Shown here one piece after another: positions 58,575 to 58,660 of a DNA stretch of 58,660 nt. Each line of letters starts with the position of its first letter. Positions within the stretch are counted from its first letter, which is position 1. Position numbers and translations under genes: made by a program. The notes under the pieces were generated by a model, which saw nothing but the letters and a program-made list of their open reading frames with translations, did not search any database and was not told the DNA's origin. The stretch is from Rikenellaceae bacterium. GTDB lineage: Bacteria; Bacteroidota; Bacteroidia; Bacteroidales; Rikenellaceae. The stretch lies in contig SUZS01000010.1 of assembly GCA_015059785.1 (NCBI GenBank), forward strand, positions 1 to 58,660. The letters are read 5' to 3'.

Positions 58575-58660
58575 ATGGCGAGAAACGCAGTATTTCTCAC
58601 CCTATTTTTTGCTTGCTTTACCCTGATTACTTTGCAGAAAAAGGAACCATTTGACGAAGT
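58575..58660 (+). CDS. Start of a gene cut by the window edge
   Basis: The ATG at 58575 opens a frame without a stop to the end of the window (28 codons). The product begins MARNAVFLTLFFACFTLITL followed by charged residues, which looks like an export signal or membrane anchor. Nothing more can be said about the function; it could also be a short unrelated frame. Confidence 0.4.
   Translation, partial: MARNAVFLTLFFACFTLITLQKKEPFDE

Overview
The window looks like a chromosomal segment of a gut-type member of the Bacteroidales, most likely Rikenellaceae or an Alistipes relative. The basis is the recurrent Bacteroidota promoter (TTTG, 19-21 nt, TAnnTTTG), Bacteroidota-specific families (an rSAM/lipoprotein pair, a MoxR/DUF58/Bat operon, DUF4886, DUF4954, a DUF4988/PL29-type N-terminus on a lipoprotein, a TonB of the short form), the futalosine-pathway gene mqnA and a tryptophanase. 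The family assignment is inference. No tRNA, rRNA, CRISPR array, insertion sequence or integrase of a mobile element was recognised.

Layout. 0.1-1.7 kb: a radical-SAM/SPASM enzyme overlapping a small lipoprotein. 1.7-5.2 kb: a large GLUG-repeat surface lipoprotein preceded by a 44-residue ORF. 5.4-5.6 kb: first copy of a structured palindromic repeat. 5.6-10.7 kb: upp, hflX, tonB, rlmN and a THUMP-like methyltransferase. 10.7-19.2 kb: ten intact phage-type genes on one strand (capsid, ClpP-type protease, portal, connector-like, tail-tip-like, holin, endolysin) with no terminase, integrase, repressor or tape measure. 19.6-23 kb: mqnA, corA, tnaA. 22.9-27.2 kb: an operon led by rnhB with an FAD oxidoreductase, a CocE/NonD hydrolase and an SGNH hydrolase. 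27.3-28.3 kb: a polytopic membrane protein. 28.3-29.45 kb: a gene-free 1.2 kb with two candidate small RNAs, a nested palindrome, a 168-bp structured tandem repeat and the second copy of the palindromic repeat.

29.5-31.9 kb: a DUF2520 oxidoreductase, KdsC-type phosphatase, CYTH protein and thymidine kinase. 31.9-38.7 kb: a Bat-type aerotolerance operon (MoxR, DUF58, membrane protein, TPR, two VWA proteins) running into a mannitol-1-phosphate dehydrogenase, with the TPR gene moved ahead of the VWA genes and no batD. 38.8-42.3 kb: lipA, lipB, recJ. 42.3-49.3 kb: a GDPD lipoprotein, a TerB-like protein, a BACON-DUF4886 protein and a collagen-like/leucine-rich-repeat lipoprotein with a long structured leader. 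49.7-52.1 kb: rpmH (53 aa) and a GH2 protein that lacks both expected catalytic glutamates. 52.2-58.5 kb: cvpA, rsgA, trmH, DUF4954, recO, xerD, prmA, and the start of a further gene at the right edge.

The strongest candidate for an undescribed system is the 8.6-kb phage-derived operon: every reading frame is open, the genes are tightly packed under one apparent promoter whose leader carries four helically phased GTTAATA repeats, and its last gene overlaps the 3' end of a housekeeping gene. That pattern fits a retained particle (gene-transfer-agent-like or another phage-derived structure) better than a recently decayed prophage. Second are the noncoding elements at 5.5 and 28.6-29.2 kb, in which stem sequences differ between copies but base pairing is kept.
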